Shown here in pieces: positions 8,245 through 17,834 of a stretch of DNA of 48,192 nucleotides. Under the pieces are notes generated by a model. The model was not told the DNA's origin and did not search any database. It saw nothing but the letters and a program-made list of their open reading frames with translations. The DNA is from an uncultured Burkholderiales bacterium (GTDB lineage: Bacteria; Pseudomonadota; Gammaproteobacteria; Burkholderiales; Burkholderiaceae_E). Position 1 is the stretch's first letter. Each line of letters opens with the position of its first letter. Made by a program: the position numbers and the translations under genes. The stretch lies in contig CADEEH010000018.1 in assembly GCA_902826305.1 (NCBI GenBank), forward strand, positions 1-48,192, read 5' to 3'.

Positions 8245-9150
8245 TTGAGCTTCGACATCTTCGTCATGCAGGCCTTCAACGGCCTGAGCCTGTTCACGGT
8301 GCTGGTGCTGATGGCCCTCGGGCTGGCGATCGTGTTCGGGCTGATGGGCGTGATCAACATGGCCCACGGCGAGATCATGGCGCTCGGCGCCTACATGACC
8401 TATCTGACCGCGACCGCGGTTACGGCGGCAGCGCCGGCGCTGATGCCGGCATACCTGCCGATCGGGATCGTGGTCTCGTTCGCCGTGACCTTTGCGTTCG
8501 GCTACCTGCTCGAGCGGACGATGATCCGGTTCCTGTACGACCGGCCCCTGGACACGATGCTCGCCACCTGGGGCCTGAGTCTCGTCATGCAGCAGGCGTT
8601 CCGGGTGATCTTCGGGCCGAAGGAGGTCGGCGTGCCCACCGTCTCGTGGCTCGACGGCGCGTGGAACATGACCGAAGGCATCCAGATACCGCTGTCCAGG
8701 ATCTTCATCGTCTTCCTGACGCTTGCGGTCGGCGCCGGTGTCTGGTGGCTGCTGTATCGCACGCGGATGGGGCTGCGGGTGCGGGCCGTGATGCAGAACC
8801 GGGCCATGAGCGGCGCGGCCGGCATCGACACCGACCGGGTCGACCGGTTCACGTTCGCGTTCGGCTGCGGCCTGGCCGGCATTGCCGGCAGCGCGTTCAC
8901 GATGCTCGCCTCCACCGGCCCGGTGACCGGCCAGCAGTACATCGTGGACACCTTCATCGTCGTCGTGTTCGGCGGCATCGAGAGCCTGCTGGGCACGTTC
9001 TTCTCCGCGTTCCTGATCGCGCAGATGCAATCCTGGCTGGAGTTCACGCTGAGCGGCTCGATGGCCAAGGCGACGATCCTGCTGCTGATCATCGTGCTGC
9101 TCTATTTCCGCCCCAACGGACTGTTCGCCTCCAAGGTGAGGCGCGGATGA
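8245..9150 (+). CDS. urtB: Urea/amide ABC transporter permease, UrtB type
   Basis: An inner-membrane permease of the LivH/UrtB family, about 301 residues with around eight hydrophobic segments. Family motifs are GLAIVFGLMGVINMAHGEIM near the N-terminus, LGLRVRAVMQNRAMSGAAGI on a cytoplasmic loop, and VVVFGGIESLLGTFFSAFLI near the end. The TTG at 8245 with GGAGA at 8236-8240 fits the family N-terminus (SFDIFVMQAFNGLS). A GTG at 8212 would add 11 residues but has no ribosome-binding site and abuts a hairpin. The stop overlaps the next start by four bases. Urea versus amide specificity is not decided; the gene symbol follows the closest family. Confidence 0.88.
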   Translation: MSFDIFVMQAFNGLSLFTVLVLMALGLAIVFGLMGVINMAHGEIMALGAYMTYLTATAVTAAAPALMPAYLPIGIVVSFAVTFAFGYLLERTMIRFLYDRPLDTMLATWGLSLVMQQAFRVIFGPKEVGVPTVSWLDGAWNMTEGIQIPLSRIFIVFLTLAVGAGVWWLLYRTRMGLRVRAVMQNRAMSGAAGIDTDRVDRFTFAFGCGLAGIAGSAFTMLASTGPVTGQQYIVDTFIVVVFGGIESLLGTFFSAFLIAQMQSWLEFTLSGSMAKATILLLIIVLLYFRPNGLFASKVRRG

Positions 9151-10361
9151 ACCTGCCCCGCAACCGCATCGGGTGGCCGGCGATCCTGTTCCTCGCCGCT
9201 CTGTTGTACGCGGCGCTTCCGCTCGCACTCGACATGTTCCGGCTCGGCCTGCTGGCCAAGTACCTGTGCTTCTCGCTGGCGGCGATCGGCATCGTGCTCT
9301 TCTGGGGCTACGGCGGGATCCTCAGTCTCGGGCAGGGCATCTTCTTCGGCATGGGCAACTACTTCATGGGGATGTACCTGAAGCTGGAGGCCACCAGCCA
9401 GTCGGATTCCGCCCAGGCGCTGTCGCAGTTCTACGGTTCGGCACTGCCCGACTTCATGGTCTGGAACAGCGTCGAGCAACTGCCGTGGTGGTGGGAGCCG
9501 TTCAAGTACCTGGCGCCGACCCTGCTCGCGATCCTGATCCTGCCGCCGCTGCTGGCCTTCGTCCTGGCCTACGCCAACTTCCGCAAGCGTGTCGGCGGCG
9601 TCTACTTCTCGATCGTCACGCTGTCGCTTTCGGCGATCCTGTCGATCGTGATCATCGGGCAGCAGGGATACACCGGCGGCATCAATGGCATCACCGACTT
9701 CAAGACGTTCGCCGGGTTCGACCTCGAGGACGACCGGGTTCGCTACACGCTGTACTACCTGACCGCGACGCTGGTGCTGATCGCGCTGATGCTCGGCCAG
9801 TTCGTGATCAACAGCCGCCTCGGCAAGGTGCTGGTCGCGATCCGTGACCGCGAGGACCGGGTCCGTTTCTCCGGCTACGATCCGGCCCTGTTCAAGGCCG
9901 GCATCTTCGCGATCGGCGCCCTGCTCGCCTCACTCGGCGGCGCATTGTTCACGCTGCAGTTCTGGTTCGCGAGCCCGTCGCTGGTGGGCATCGTGCCCTC
10001 GATCGAGATGGTGATCTATGCGGCGGTCGGCGGTCGGCTGTCGCTGATCGGTGCCGTCTACGGCACACTCGTCGTGTCGGCCGCCAAGACCTTCTTCTCG
10101 GAGAACTTCCCCGAGCTCTGGCTGTTCCTGATCGGCGCGCTGTTCATCGGCGTGACGATGTTCCTGCCGCAGGGACTGGCCGGTCTGTTCGCGCGGCTGC
10201 GGGGCCGCCGCAGCCAGGCGGGGACCGAAGAGAACCCGGCCGCCGTCGGGCCGTCGGTGGCAGGCGTCGCGGGTCCTGGTGAGGCCGTGCCGCCGCCACG
10301 CGAGGTCGCCGAAGCCCGTATCGACCGCGCCCCCGGCGCGGTCGGCGGCGCGGAGGCCTGA
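9147..10361 (+). CDS. urtC: Urea/amide ABC transporter permease, UrtC type
   Basis: The second membrane subunit (LivM/UrtC family), 404 residues, pairing with the UrtB-type protein. It has about ten hydrophobic segments; recognisable stretches are FWGYGGILSLGQGIFFGMGN, QQGYTGGINGIT and LVAIRDREDRVRFSGYDP, the last being the EAA-like loop that contacts the ATPases. The start ATG overlaps the preceding stop (ATGA). The last 50 or so residues are a hydrophilic Ala/Pro/Glu-rich tail with no known role. The downstream ATPase gene begins two bases after the stop. Confidence 0.9.
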   Translation: MNLPRNRIGWPAILFLAALLYAALPLALDMFRLGLLAKYLCFSLAAIGIVLFWGYGGILSLGQGIFFGMGNYFMGMYLKLEATSQSDSAQALSQFYGSALPDFMVWNSVEQLPWWWEPFKYLAPTLLAILILPPLLAFVLAYANFRKRVGGVYFSIVTLSLSAILSIVIIGQQGYTGGINGITDFKTFAGFDLEDDRVRYTLYYLTATLVLIALMLGQFVINSRLGKVLVAIRDREDRVRFSGYDPALFKAGIFAIGALLASLGGALFTLQFWFASPSLVGIVPSIEMVIYAAVGGRLSLIGAVYGTLVVSAAKTFFSENFPELWLFLIGALFIGVTMFLPQGLAGLFARLRGRRSQAGTEENPAAVGPSVAGVAGPGEAVPPPREVAEARIDRAPGAVGGAEA

Positions 10362-10363
10362 CG

Positions 10364-11101
10364 ATGGCCGGCAACATCCTCCAGGTCGACGGGCTGAGCG
10401 TCAGCTTCGACGGATTCAAGGCGGTCGACGACCTGAATTTCTACGTCGAGGAAGGTGAACTGCGCTGCGTGATCGGCCCCAACGGCGCCGGCAAGACGAC
10501 CCTGCTCGACATGATCTGCGGCAAGACCAAGCCGACCTCGGGTCGGATCCGTTTCCGGCAGCATGCCCTCGAGAAGATGCTCGACTACCAGATCACCCGC
10601 GCCGGCGTCGGCCGCAAGTTCCAGACGCCGTCGACCTACGAGGACCTGACGGTCTTCGAGAACCTGGAGATCTCCTCGCCCAACGAGCGCAGCTTCCTGG
10701 GTTCGCTGTTCTTCATGCGCACCCCGCAGAGCACCGAACGCGTGGTCAGCGTGGCGCGCGAGATCATGCTCGGCGAGGAGCTCGAGCGCAAGGCCGGACA
10801 ACTCTCCCACGGCCAGAAGCAGTGGCTCGAGATCGGCATGCTGCTGATGCAGGAACCCGAGCTGATGCTGCTCGACGAACCCTGCGCCGGCATGAGCCCG
10901 CGCGAACGCGAGGCCACCGCGGACCTGCTCAAGCGGATCGCTGTCGGGCGCTCGCTGGTCGTCATCGAACACGACATGGTCTTCGTCCGCATGATCGCCC
11001 ACAAGGTCACCGTCCTGCACCAGGGCCGGCTGCTCGCCGAGGGGACGATGGACCAGGTCCAGAACGATCCGCGGGTCATCGAGACCTACCTCGGCCATTG
11101 A
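10364..11101 (+). CDS. urtD: Urea/amide ABC transporter ATPase, UrtD type
   Basis: The first of two nucleotide-binding subunits (LivG/UrtD family), 245 residues. Walker A is GPNGAGKTT (about 40-48), followed by the family's long insert GVGRKFQTPSTYEDLTVFEN. The ABC signature is the atypical LSHGQKQWLEIG seen in UrtD proteins, and Walker B is LMLLDEPCAGMS with the switch His in IEHDM. It drives import with UrtB/C/E-type partners. It is spaced two bases from urtC and 11 bases from urtE, in one operon. Confidence 0.92.
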   Translation: MAGNILQVDGLSVSFDGFKAVDDLNFYVEEGELRCVIGPNGAGKTTLLDMICGKTKPTSGRIRFRQHALEKMLDYQITRAGVGRKFQTPSTYEDLTVFENLEISSPNERSFLGSLFFMRTPQSTERVVSVAREIMLGEELERKAGQLSHGQKQWLEIGMLLMQEPELMLLDEPCAGMSPREREATADLLKRIAVGRSLVVIEHDMVFVRMIAHKVTVLHQGRLLAEGTMDQVQNDPRVIETYLGH

Positions 11102-11112
11102 GCGGCGATGCG

Positions 11113-11859
11113 ATGATCACCGACCAGACGATGACACGAACGGCGGCCGCGACGGCAGGCGGCAAGGCCATGCTCGAGGTGAGCGGGTTGAACGTCTACT
11201 ACGGCGCCAGCCACGTCGTCCGCGACGCGACCTTCGGTCTGGAGGCGGGCCGCTGCCTCGCGATCATGGGCCGCAACGGCATGGGCAAGACGACGCTGCT
11301 CAAGTCGCTGATCGGCATGCTGACACCGCGTTCGGGCCAGATCCGAATCGACGGTCGCGACGTCGCCCTCGCGCGCTCGTGTGACCGGGTGGCCGCCGGC
11401 ATGGCCTACGTGCCTCAGGGACGGATGATCTTCCCCTACCTGACGGTCGAGGAGAACATCCTCACCGGCATGGAAACGGTTGCCGACCGGACGATTCCCG
11501 ACGAGGTGTTCGAGGTCTTCCCGGTGCTGGCCGAGATGCGCCACCGCAAGGGCGGCAACCTGTCCGGCGGGCAGCAGCAGCAGCTGGCCATTGCCCGTGC
11601 GCTGGTCAGCAATCCCAAGGTGCTGGTGCTCGACGAGCCCACCGAGGGCATCCAGCCGTCGATCATCAAGGAAATCGCCCGCACGCTGAATCGCCTGCGC
11701 GAGCGTCGCGGCTTCGCATTGCTGGTCACCGAGCAGGTGCTCAGCTTCACCCAGGAAGTCGCCGATCGATTCCTGATCATGGAGAAAGGAGTGTTCGTCT
11801 ACGGCGGTACCCGCGAGGAGATCGATCCGGCGCGGGTGCACGCGTATCTGACCATCTGA
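11113..11859 (+). CDS. urtE: Urea/amide ABC transporter ATPase, UrtE type
   Basis: The second nucleotide-binding subunit (LivF/UrtE family), 248 residues. It carries NGMGKTTLLKSLIG as Walker A, then the family segment YVPQGRMIFPYLTVEENI, the signature LSGGQQQQLAIAR, Walker B VLVLDEPTEGIQPS and a switch region with VTEQ in place of the usual THD, as in LivF proteins. The ATG at 11113 is chosen from context; the ribosome-binding site is weak, and a Met at 11170 closer to the conserved LEVSGLNVYYG is an alternative. It completes a five-part ABC importer. Confidence 0.91.
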   Translation: MITDQTMTRTAAATAGGKAMLEVSGLNVYYGASHVVRDATFGLEAGRCLAIMGRNGMGKTTLLKSLIGMLTPRSGQIRIDGRDVALARSCDRVAAGMAYVPQGRMIFPYLTVEENILTGMETVADRTIPDEVFEVFPVLAEMRHRKGGNLSGGQQQQLAIARALVSNPKVLVLDEPTEGIQPSIIKEIARTLNRLRERRGFALLVTEQVLSFTQEVADRFLIMEKGVFVYGGTREEIDPARVHAYLTI

Positions 11860-11874
11860 ACCGGGAGCGGAATC

Positions 11875-12882
11875 ATGGACTACGAAATCTTCGATCTCGG
11901 CGACGTGACCCTGCTGAAGGGGGCCACGCTGCGCGGCGCCAAACTCGCCTACAAGACCTACGGCACCCTGAACCGGGACAAGAGCAACGTCATCGTCTAT
12001 CCGACATGGTATTCGGGACAGCACTACGACAACGAGTGGCTGATCGGCAAGGGCATGGCGCTCGATCCCGACAAGTACTTCATCATCGTCCCCAACATGC
12101 TCGGCAACGGCCTGTCCTCGTCGCCGAGCAACACGCCCCCGCCCTACGACCGGGCCCGGTTCCCCAACGTCACGCTGTACGACAACGTGACCCTGCAGCA
12201 TCGTCTGGTCACCGAGAAATTCGGTATCGAGCGCGTCAAGCTCGTGGTGGGCTGGTCGATGGGCGCCCAGCAGACCAACCAGTGGGGCTGCCTGTTCCCG
12301 GAGATGGTCGAGCGCATCGCCCCGTTCTGCGGCTCGGCGAAGACGGCGCCGCACAACTTCGTCTTCCTGGAGGGCGTCAAGGCCGCGCTGACCGCGGATG
12401 TCGCCTGGAACAACGGCTGGTACGACCAGCCGCCGACCAAGGGGCTGCGCGCCGTCGGACGTGTCTATGCCGGCTGGGGCCTTTCGCAGCCCTTCTACAT
12501 GCAGGAACTGTGGCGTTCGATGGGGTATTCGTCACTGGAGGACTTCCTGGTCGCCTTCTGGGAGGGATTCTTCCTGCCGAAGGACGCGAACAACCTGCTC
12601 GCGATGTTGTGGTCCTGGCAGAACGGCGACATCAGCGACAACCCCGTCTTCAAGGGTGACTTCAGGCGGGCGCTGGGCTCCATCAGGGCGAGGGCCGTTG
12701 TCATGCCCGGGGAGATGGACCTGTACTTCCCGGTCGTCGACAACGAACGCGAGGTCGAGATGATGCCCAATGCGGTGTGTCGGCCGATACCGGGAATCTG
12801 GGGTCATTTCGCCGGTGGAGGCGCCAATCCGGTCGACACGAAGTTCATCGACGATCAGCTGAAGGAGCTGCTCGCGAGCTGA
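11875..12882 (+). CDS. Alpha/beta hydrolase, MetX-like, of the amide operon
   Basis: A 335-residue alpha/beta-hydrolase related to homoserine O-acetyltransferase (MetX). The nucleophile elbow is GWSMGAQ with Ser128; Asp282 (GEMDLYFP) and His311 ([10 protein letters not shown]) complete a plausible triad. Other family stretches are [11 protein letters not shown] and the block [15 protein letters not shown]. There is no signal peptide, so it acts in the cytoplasm. It sits between the importer and the amidase, which suggests it processes an imported amide, hydroxamate or ester, or transfers the acyl group. It is unlikely to be a true methionine-pathway MetX, given its place in this operon. The substrate is unknown. 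Confidence 0.85.
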   Translation: MDYEIFDLGDVTLLKGATLRGAKLAYKTYGTLNRDKSNVIVYPTWYSGQHYDNEWLIGKGMALDPDKYFIIVPNMLGNGLSSSPSNTPPPYDRARFPNVTLYDNVTLQHRLVTEKFGIERVKLVVGWSMGAQQTNQWGCLFPEMVERIAPFCGSAKTAPHNFVFLEGVKAALTADVAWNNGWYDQPPTKGLRAVGRVYAGWGLSQPFYMQELWRSMGYSSLEDFLVAFWEGFFLPKDANNLLAMLWSWQNGDISDNPVFKGDFRRALGSIRARAVVMPGEMDLYFPVVDNEREVEMMPNAVCRPIPGIWGHFAGGGANPVDTKFIDDQLKELLAS

Positions 12883-12893
12883 CCGAAGGCTGT

Positions 12894-12941
12894 CGATCGC
12901 GACCAGCGATCGGGGCCTTTGCGACTGCCGGAACATCCGGC
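12894..12941 (+). promoter_or_regulatory. Two hairpins in front of the amidase gene
   Basis: CGATCGC (12894-12900) pairs with GCGATCG (12906-12912) around GACCA, and GCCGGA (12927-12932) pairs with TCCGGC (12936-12941) around ACA. Both are perfect and lie in the 112-base gap between the hydrolase and amiE. No T-tract follows. They could mark an mRNA processing or partial termination point, separating transporter from amidase expression. Confidence 0.45.
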
Positions 12942-12994
12942 TCGCCGACCAGCGGCGGGAGTTCCGGTCAAATCACATCAACAGGAGTCCGAAC

Positions 12995-14035
12995 ATGCTT
13001 CACGGAGATATCTCGAGCAGCAACGACACCGTCGGCGTGGCCGTCGTCAACTACAAGATGCCGCGCCTGCACACCAAGGCCGAGGTCCTCGCCAACGCGA
13101 AGAACATCGCCGAGATGGTCAAGGGCATGAAGATCGGCCTGCCGGGCATGGACCTGGTCATCTTTCCCGAGTACAGCACCCACGGCATCATGTACGACGC
13201 CAAGGAGATGTACGAGACCGCCTCGACGGTGCCGGGCGAGGAGACGCAGATCTTCGCCGAAGCCTGCAAGGCGGCCAACGTCTGGGGTGTGTTCTCGCTC
13301 ACCGGCGAGCGTCACGAGGAGCATCCGAACAAGGCGCCGTACAACACGCTGATCCTGATGAACAACAAGGGTGAGATCGTGCAGAAGTACCGCAAGATCA
13401 TGCCCTGGGTGCCGATCGAGGGCTGGTATCCCGGCAACTGCACCTACGTGTCCGACGGACCGAAGGGCCTCAAGGTCAGCCTGATCATCTGCGACGACGG
13501 CAACTACCCGGAGATCTGGCGCGACTGCGCGATGAAGGGTGCCGAGCTGATCGTGCGTTGCCAGGGCTACATGTACCCGGCCAAGGACCAGCAGGTGATC
13601 ATGGCCAAGGCGATGGCCTGGGCCAACAACACCTACGTGGCGGTCGCCAACGCCGCCGGCTTCGACGGGGTCTACTCCTACTTCGGTCACTCCGCGATCA
13701 TCGGCTTCGACGGTCGCACGCTCGGCGAGTGCGGCGAGGAGGACATGGGCATCCAGTATGCGGCGCTGTCCAAGTCGCTGATCCGCGACGCACGCAAGAA
13801 CATGCAGTCCGAGAACCACCTGTTCAAGCTGCTGCACCGCGGGTACACCGGCAAGATCAACTCGCGCGAGGGTGCCGAAGGGGTGGCCGCCTGCCCGTAC
13901 GACTTCTACACCAAGTGGGTCACCGATCCGGAAGGCACGCGCAAGATGGTCGAGTCGATCACCCGCCCGGTGGTCGGCACCGAGGAGTGCCCGATTCCCG
14001 GCATCCCCAACCCGAAGAGCAAGGAACACGCCTGA
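12995..14035 (+). CDS. amiE: Aliphatic amidase
   Basis: A 346-residue aliphatic amidase (EC 3.5.1.4) of the nitrilase superfamily, hydrolysing short aliphatic amides such as acetamide to the acid and ammonia in the cytoplasm. It is close to P. aeruginosa AmiE from the first residues ([20 protein letters not shown]) onward and has the same length. The catalytic residues fall at the same numbers: Glu59 (FPEY), Lys134 (KYRKI) and Cys166 (IICDDG). AGGAG lies upstream of the ATG. The divergent amiC-amiR pair and the leader attenuator make it the likely focus of amide-induced control. The closely related formamidase AmiF is less likely given the near identity to AmiE. Confidence 0.96.
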   Translation: MLHGDISSSNDTVGVAVVNYKMPRLHTKAEVLANAKNIAEMVKGMKIGLPGMDLVIFPEYSTHGIMYDAKEMYETASTVPGEETQIFAEACKAANVWGVFSLTGERHEEHPNKAPYNTLILMNNKGEIVQKYRKIMPWVPIEGWYPGNCTYVSDGPKGLKVSLIICDDGNYPEIWRDCAMKGAELIVRCQGYMYPAKDQQVIMAKAMAWANNTYVAVANAAGFDGVYSYFGHSAIIGFDGRTLGECGEEDMGIQYAALSKSLIRDARKNMQSENHLFKLLHRGYTGKINSREGAEGVAACPYDFYTKWVTDPEGTRKMVESITRPVVGTEECPIPGIPNPKSKEHA

Positions 14036-14081
14036 GCCTTGCGGCCGACCGGGACACGCCGGCGGCCATGTCGATCGAACA

Positions 14082-14111
14082 GCCGTCCGCCGACCACGAC
14101 CGGCGGACGGC
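14082..14111 (+). terminator. Perfect 11-bp GC hairpin between amiE and ureE
   Basis: GCCGTCCGCCG (14082-14092) and CGGCGGACGGC (14101-14111) form a perfect stem with an 8-base loop, 47 bases after the amiE stop. There is no T-tract, so it is more likely a partial or factor-dependent terminator or an RNA-stability element than a full stop. It separates the amidase from the urease genes and could let amidase mRNA accumulate above urease mRNA. Confidence 0.6.
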
Positions 14112-14167
14112 GGCCGATCGCCGCTTCCCGGAATACACGACCCCGACACCCTGACGCGAGCCGACCC

Positions 14168-14626
14168 ATGCTCCTTCTCGACCGAGTCCTCGGCAGTGAA
14201 GACGATCCGGCCCTCGCGGACCGGCTGCACGCACTCGAGCACCGTGGTGCGGTCGAGTACGTGTGGCTGCAGGGAGCCGACCTGCAGCGACGTCGGATCC
14301 GCGCGCGCTCGAGCGCCGGCACCGAATGTGCGATCGCGCTCGGCCGCGAGGACTCGCTCGCCAGCGGCGCGGTGCTGCTGCTAGATGAGCACCGCGCGGT
14401 CGTGATCCGTTCCACCGACCTGCCCCGGCTCGAGGTGACGCCGTGCGACGCGGCCGCGGCGCTCGAACTCGGCTACCTCGCGGGAAACATGCACTGGAAG
14501 GTCGAGTTCGACGGACCGCGGCTTTCGATCCTGGTTGCCGGGGAGCGGGCCGACTACCTGTCGCGCCTGATGCCGCTGGTCGACCAGGGCCGGGCCCGCC
14601 TCATGGAGGCAGGCGATGGCCGCTGA
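14168..14626 (+). CDS. ureE: Urease accessory protein UreE
   Basis: A 152-residue nickel metallochaperone that delivers Ni2+ for urease assembly. It has the UreE two-domain layout: an N-terminal peptide-binding domain (about 1-75) and a C-terminal metal-binding domain with GYLAGNMHWKVEF, the counterpart of the GNRH segment whose His binds nickel at the dimer interface. The C-terminal His-rich tail found in some UreE proteins is absent, so nickel storage capacity is probably low. The ATG at 14168 is chosen from family length. Its 3' end overlaps ureF by 11 bases. Confidence 0.88.
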   Translation: MLLLDRVLGSEDDPALADRLHALEHRGAVEYVWLQGADLQRRRIRARSSAGTECAIALGREDSLASGAVLLLDEHRAVVIRSTDLPRLEVTPCDAAAALELGYLAGNMHWKVEFDGPRLSILVAGERADYLSRLMPLVDQGRARLMEAGDGR

Positions 14627-15299
14627 ACCTGTCGCCGTACTCGCGTTGCTGCAGCATGCCGACAGCTTCTTTCCGAGCGGGTCCAGTGCCCACTCCTGGG
14701 GCCTCGAGACGCTGACCCACGACTCGGGCAACCTGAAACCCGAGACCGTGCTCGAGTTCGTCCGTGCCCAGCTGCTGCATCGATGGGCGACCTTCGATCG
14801 GCTGGCGCTGGTGGCGGCTTTCGACGCCCACGACGCACTCGACAAGCTCGCCAGGATCGACCACACGGTCGAAGCGATGACCCTGGCAGCCGAAAGCCGC
14901 GACGCGTCGCGGCGTTCCGGCGCGGCGCTGTTGCGCGTTCACCTGTCGCTCGGAACGGCGAACGCCCAGGCACTGAGGGACGCGATCGATGCCGGTCGCC
15001 TGCTCGGCCATCTGACACCGATGCAGGGGGCGCTCTGGTGCGCCGCCGGCCTGGACCGGGACACGGCACAGGCTGCCTCGGCACACGGGCTGGCGGTCGG
15101 CCTGCTCGGGGCGGCGATCCGGCTGGGACTGCTCGGGCACCTGAAGTCGCAGGCCTTCCTGCAGACCATCCGCGACGAACTGGCCGAGGTGCTTCGTGTC
15201 GCACCGGCCGCGATCGAACAGGCCTCGGTCTACGTTCCACAGGCCGAGATCGCGATGATGCGCCACGAATCGCAGCCGAACCGCCTGTTCGCGACCTGA
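14616..15299 (+). CDS. ureF: Urease accessory protein UreF
   Basis: A 227-residue helical accessory protein that, with UreD and UreG, loads nickel and CO2 into apo-urease. It begins with the typical [20 protein letters not shown], where the family reads LLQLADSxxPxGxFxHSxGLE. It later contains [19 protein letters not shown] and [11 protein letters not shown]. The ATG overlaps the end of ureE. Length and order (E-F before the structural genes) are unusual relative to the common D-A-B-C-E-F-G order but complete. Confidence 0.91.
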   Translation: MAAEPVAVLALLQHADSFFPSGSSAHSWGLETLTHDSGNLKPETVLEFVRAQLLHRWATFDRLALVAAFDAHDALDKLARIDHTVEAMTLAAESRDASRRSGAALLRVHLSLGTANAQALRDAIDAGRLLGHLTPMQGALWCAAGLDRDTAQAASAHGLAVGLLGAAIRLGLLGHLKSQAFLQTIRDELAEVLRVAPAAIEQASVYVPQAEIAMMRHESQPNRLFAT

Positions 15300-15348
15300 C
15301 GGACCGCGTCACGAACCGAATGAACATGCCTGGACCGGGAACACGATC

Positions 15349-16095
15349 ATGATGCTGACCCCGACCGAACTCGAACGCCTGACCCTGTTCACCGCGGCAG
15401 AACTGGCCCGCAAGCGACTCGCCAAGGGACTGAAGCTGAATCATCCGGAGGCGACCGCGCTGATCGCCGACGAGATCCTCGAGGGCGCCCGCGAGGGGCG
15501 CAGCGTCGCCGAGCTGATCGCGTTCGGCTCGACGATCCTCGACCGGTCGCAGACGTTGCCGGGCGTGGCCGAACTGTTGCCGATGCTGCAGGTCGAAGCG
15601 CTGTTTCCGGACGGCACCAAGCTCGTGACCGTGCACGATCCGATCCGACCATCGGCCGAAGCAGGCGGCGCGCACACGGCGCCGGCGGCCGATGCCGGAT
15701 CGGCACCGGCGTCCACTTCCCCTCCCCGGGTCCCGGGCGAGGTCATCTGCGGCACCGGCGACATCGAACTGAACGCGGGCCGTCGCAAGGCCAGCGTGAG
15801 AGTGCTCAACACCGGCGATCGCCCGATCCAGGTCGGCAGTCACTTCCACTTCTTCGAAGTCAACCGGGCGCTCGAGTTCGATCGCGCGGCCGCCTTCGGC
15901 ATGCACCTGGACATCCCGGCAGGGACGGCGACGCGGTTCGAACCCGGCGAGGCCAAAGAAGTCCCGTTGTGCGCTTTCGGCGGCACCGGCGAGATCCACG
16001 GCCTCAACGGCCTCACCAACGGCACCACCCACGGCGAATTGCGCCGCCAGGCTGCACTCGCCGAAGCCCGTCGCCGCGGCTTTCGCGGCGCCTGA
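15349..16095 (+). CDS. ureAB: Fused urease gamma-beta subunit
   Basis: A 248-residue fusion of the two small urease subunits. Residues 1-100 are the gamma subunit ([38 protein letters not shown], ending VTVHDPIR). Residues 101-128 are an Ala/Pro/Ser linker. Residues 129-248 are the beta subunit ([17 protein letters not shown], then [18 protein letters not shown] and a C-terminal IHGLNG). Gamma-beta fusions are known, for example in Helicobacter UreA, but most proteobacteria keep them separate. An ATG at 15352 is equally possible. It lies just before ureC. Confidence 0.93.
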   Translation: MMLTPTELERLTLFTAAELARKRLAKGLKLNHPEATALIADEILEGAREGRSVAELIAFGSTILDRSQTLPGVAELLPMLQVEALFPDGTKLVTVHDPIRPSAEAGGAHTAPAADAGSAPASTSPPRVPGEVICGTGDIELNAGRRKASVRVLNTGDRPIQVGSHFHFFEVNRALEFDRAAAFGMHLDIPAGTATRFEPGEAKEVPLCAFGGTGEIHGLNGLTNGTTHGELRRQAALAEARRRGFRGA

Positions 16096-16121
16096 CCCCG
16101 ACAACCCGCGACGACGACACC

Positions 16122-17834
16122 ATGGCCCGGATCTCCCGCAGCGACTACGCACGACTGTACGGACCCACCACCGGCGACGCGGTGCGGCTCGGCGACACCT
16201 CCCTGATCGCCGAGATCGAGAAGGACTTCGCGTTTCCGGGCGACGAATGCCTGCATGGCGGGGGCAAGACGCTTCGTGACGGCCTGGGCCTCGCGCCCGG
16301 CTACGACAGCGCGCAGGGTGCACTCGACATGCTGATCAGCAACGCGATCGTCATCGATCCGGTGCTCGGCGTCATCAAGGCCGACATCGGCATCAAGGAC
16401 GGACTGATCGTCGCGGTCGGCAAGGCCGGCAATCCGGCAACGATGGACGGTGTCGATCCGCGGCTGGTCTGCGGTGCGGCCACGACGGTGCGCGACGCCG
16501 AGGGACTGATCGCGACCCCGGGTGGCATCGACGTGCACGTGCATTTCGACAGCGCGCAACTCTGCGAGCACGCGATCGCCTCCGGCCTGACCACGATGAT
16601 CGGCGGCTCGCTCGGACCGATCACCGTCGGCATCGACTGCGGCGGCGCCTGGAACGTCGGCAAGATGCTGCAGGCCTCGGAGCACTGGCCGATCAACTTC
16701 GGCTTCCTCGGTCGCGGCAACACCAGCAAGCCGCAGTCGATCTACGACCAGATGACCGGGGGCTGCATCGGGCTGAAGATCCACGAGGACTGGGGCGCGA
16801 TGCCGTCGGTGATCGACACCTGCCTGTCGGTGGCCGACGATTGGGACTTCCAGGTCCAGCTGCATACCGACACGCTGAACGAATCCGGCTACCTCGAGGA
16901 CACGCTGGCCGCGATCAACGGCCGCACGATCCACATGTATCACACCGAAGGTGCCGGCGGCGGCCACGCGCCGGACATCATCGCGGTGGCCGGGCAGATG
17001 AACTGCCTGCCCTCGTCGACGAACCCGACCAATCCGTACACGGTCAACACGTTCGACGAACACCTCGACATGATCATGGTGTGCCACCACCTGAATCCCG
17101 CGGTGCCGGAGGACGTCGCGTTCGCCGAGTCGCGGATCCGCGCGCAGACGATCGCGGCCGAGGACGTGCTGCACGACCTGGGCGCGATCTCGATGCTCGG
17201 CTCCGACAGCCAGGGCATGGGACGGATCAACGAGGTCATCTGCCGAACCTGGCAGCTGGCGAGCAAGATGAAGGACCAACGCGGACGGCTCCCCGGCGAG
17301 AAGAGCCGCATCGGCGACAACGAACGGATCCGGCGCTACATCGCGAAGTACACGATCAATGCGGCGCGTACGTTCGGCATCGACCGCTACGTCGGCTCGC
17401 TCGAACCCGGCAAACTCGCCGACGTCGTGTTGTGGCGCCCCGGGTTCTTCGGCATCAAGCCGGAGCTCGTCGTCAAGGGCGGATTCATCGTCTGGGGCGC
17501 GATGGGTGATTCGGCGGCCAGCCTGATGACCTGTGAGCCGTTGCTGATGCGCCCGCAGTGGGGTGCGTTCGGCGCCGCGCCGCAACGGCTGTCGATGAAT
17601 TTCGTCAATCCGGCGGCGGTGCAGGCCGGCGTGGCGGCCCGCCTCGGCCTGGCCAAGCCCTGTGTGCCGACCCAGGGCACACGCAAGCTGAACAAGGCGC
17701 ACATGTTGCACAACGACGCCTGTCCGGCGATCACCGTCGATCCGCAGACCTTCGAAGTCAAGATCGACGGTCGCGTGATCGGCTGTGATCCGATCCGCGA
17801 AGTGGCGCTCGGCCAGCGCTACATGCTGCGATGA
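16122..17834 (+). CDS. ureC: Urease alpha (catalytic) subunit, divergent form
   Basis: A 570-residue catalytic subunit that hydrolyses urea to ammonia and carbamate at a dinickel site. All nickel ligands are present: His139, His141, Lys219 (carbamylated; GLKIHEDWG), His248, His274 and Asp362. His221, flap Cys321/His322 and Arg338 are also present. It departs from usual ureases near the active site: [13 protein letters not shown] replaces GGIDTHIHFICPQ, a region of about 20 residues after GGSLGP (161-180) is three residues shorter and lacks the TTCTPGP stretch, and DSQGMG replaces the nearly invariant DSQAMG. It is probably an active urease of a divergent clade; altered substrate preference is possible. 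Its stop overlaps ureG. Confidence 0.93.
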   Translation: MARISRSDYARLYGPTTGDAVRLGDTSLIAEIEKDFAFPGDECLHGGGKTLRDGLGLAPGYDSAQGALDMLISNAIVIDPVLGVIKADIGIKDGLIVAVGKAGNPATMDGVDPRLVCGAATTVRDAEGLIATPGGIDVHVHFDSAQLCEHAIASGLTTMIGGSLGPITVGIDCGGAWNVGKMLQASEHWPINFGFLGRGNTSKPQSIYDQMTGGCIGLKIHEDWGAMPSVIDTCLSVADDWDFQVQLHTDTLNESGYLEDTLAAINGRTIHMYHTEGAGGGHAPDIIAVAGQMNCLPSSTNPTNPYTVNTFDEHLDMIMVCHHLNPAVPEDVAFAESRIRAQTIAAEDVLHDLGAISMLGSDSQGMGRINEVICRTWQLASKMKDQRGRLPGEKSRIGDNERIRRYIAKYTINAARTFGIDRYVGSLEPGKLADVVLWRPGFFGIKPELVVKGGFIVWGAMGDSAASLMTCEPLLMRPQWGAFGAAPQRLSMNFVNPAAVQAGVAARLGLAKPCVPTQGTRKLNKAHMLHNDACPAITVDPQTFEVKIDGRVIGCDPIREVALGQRYMLR

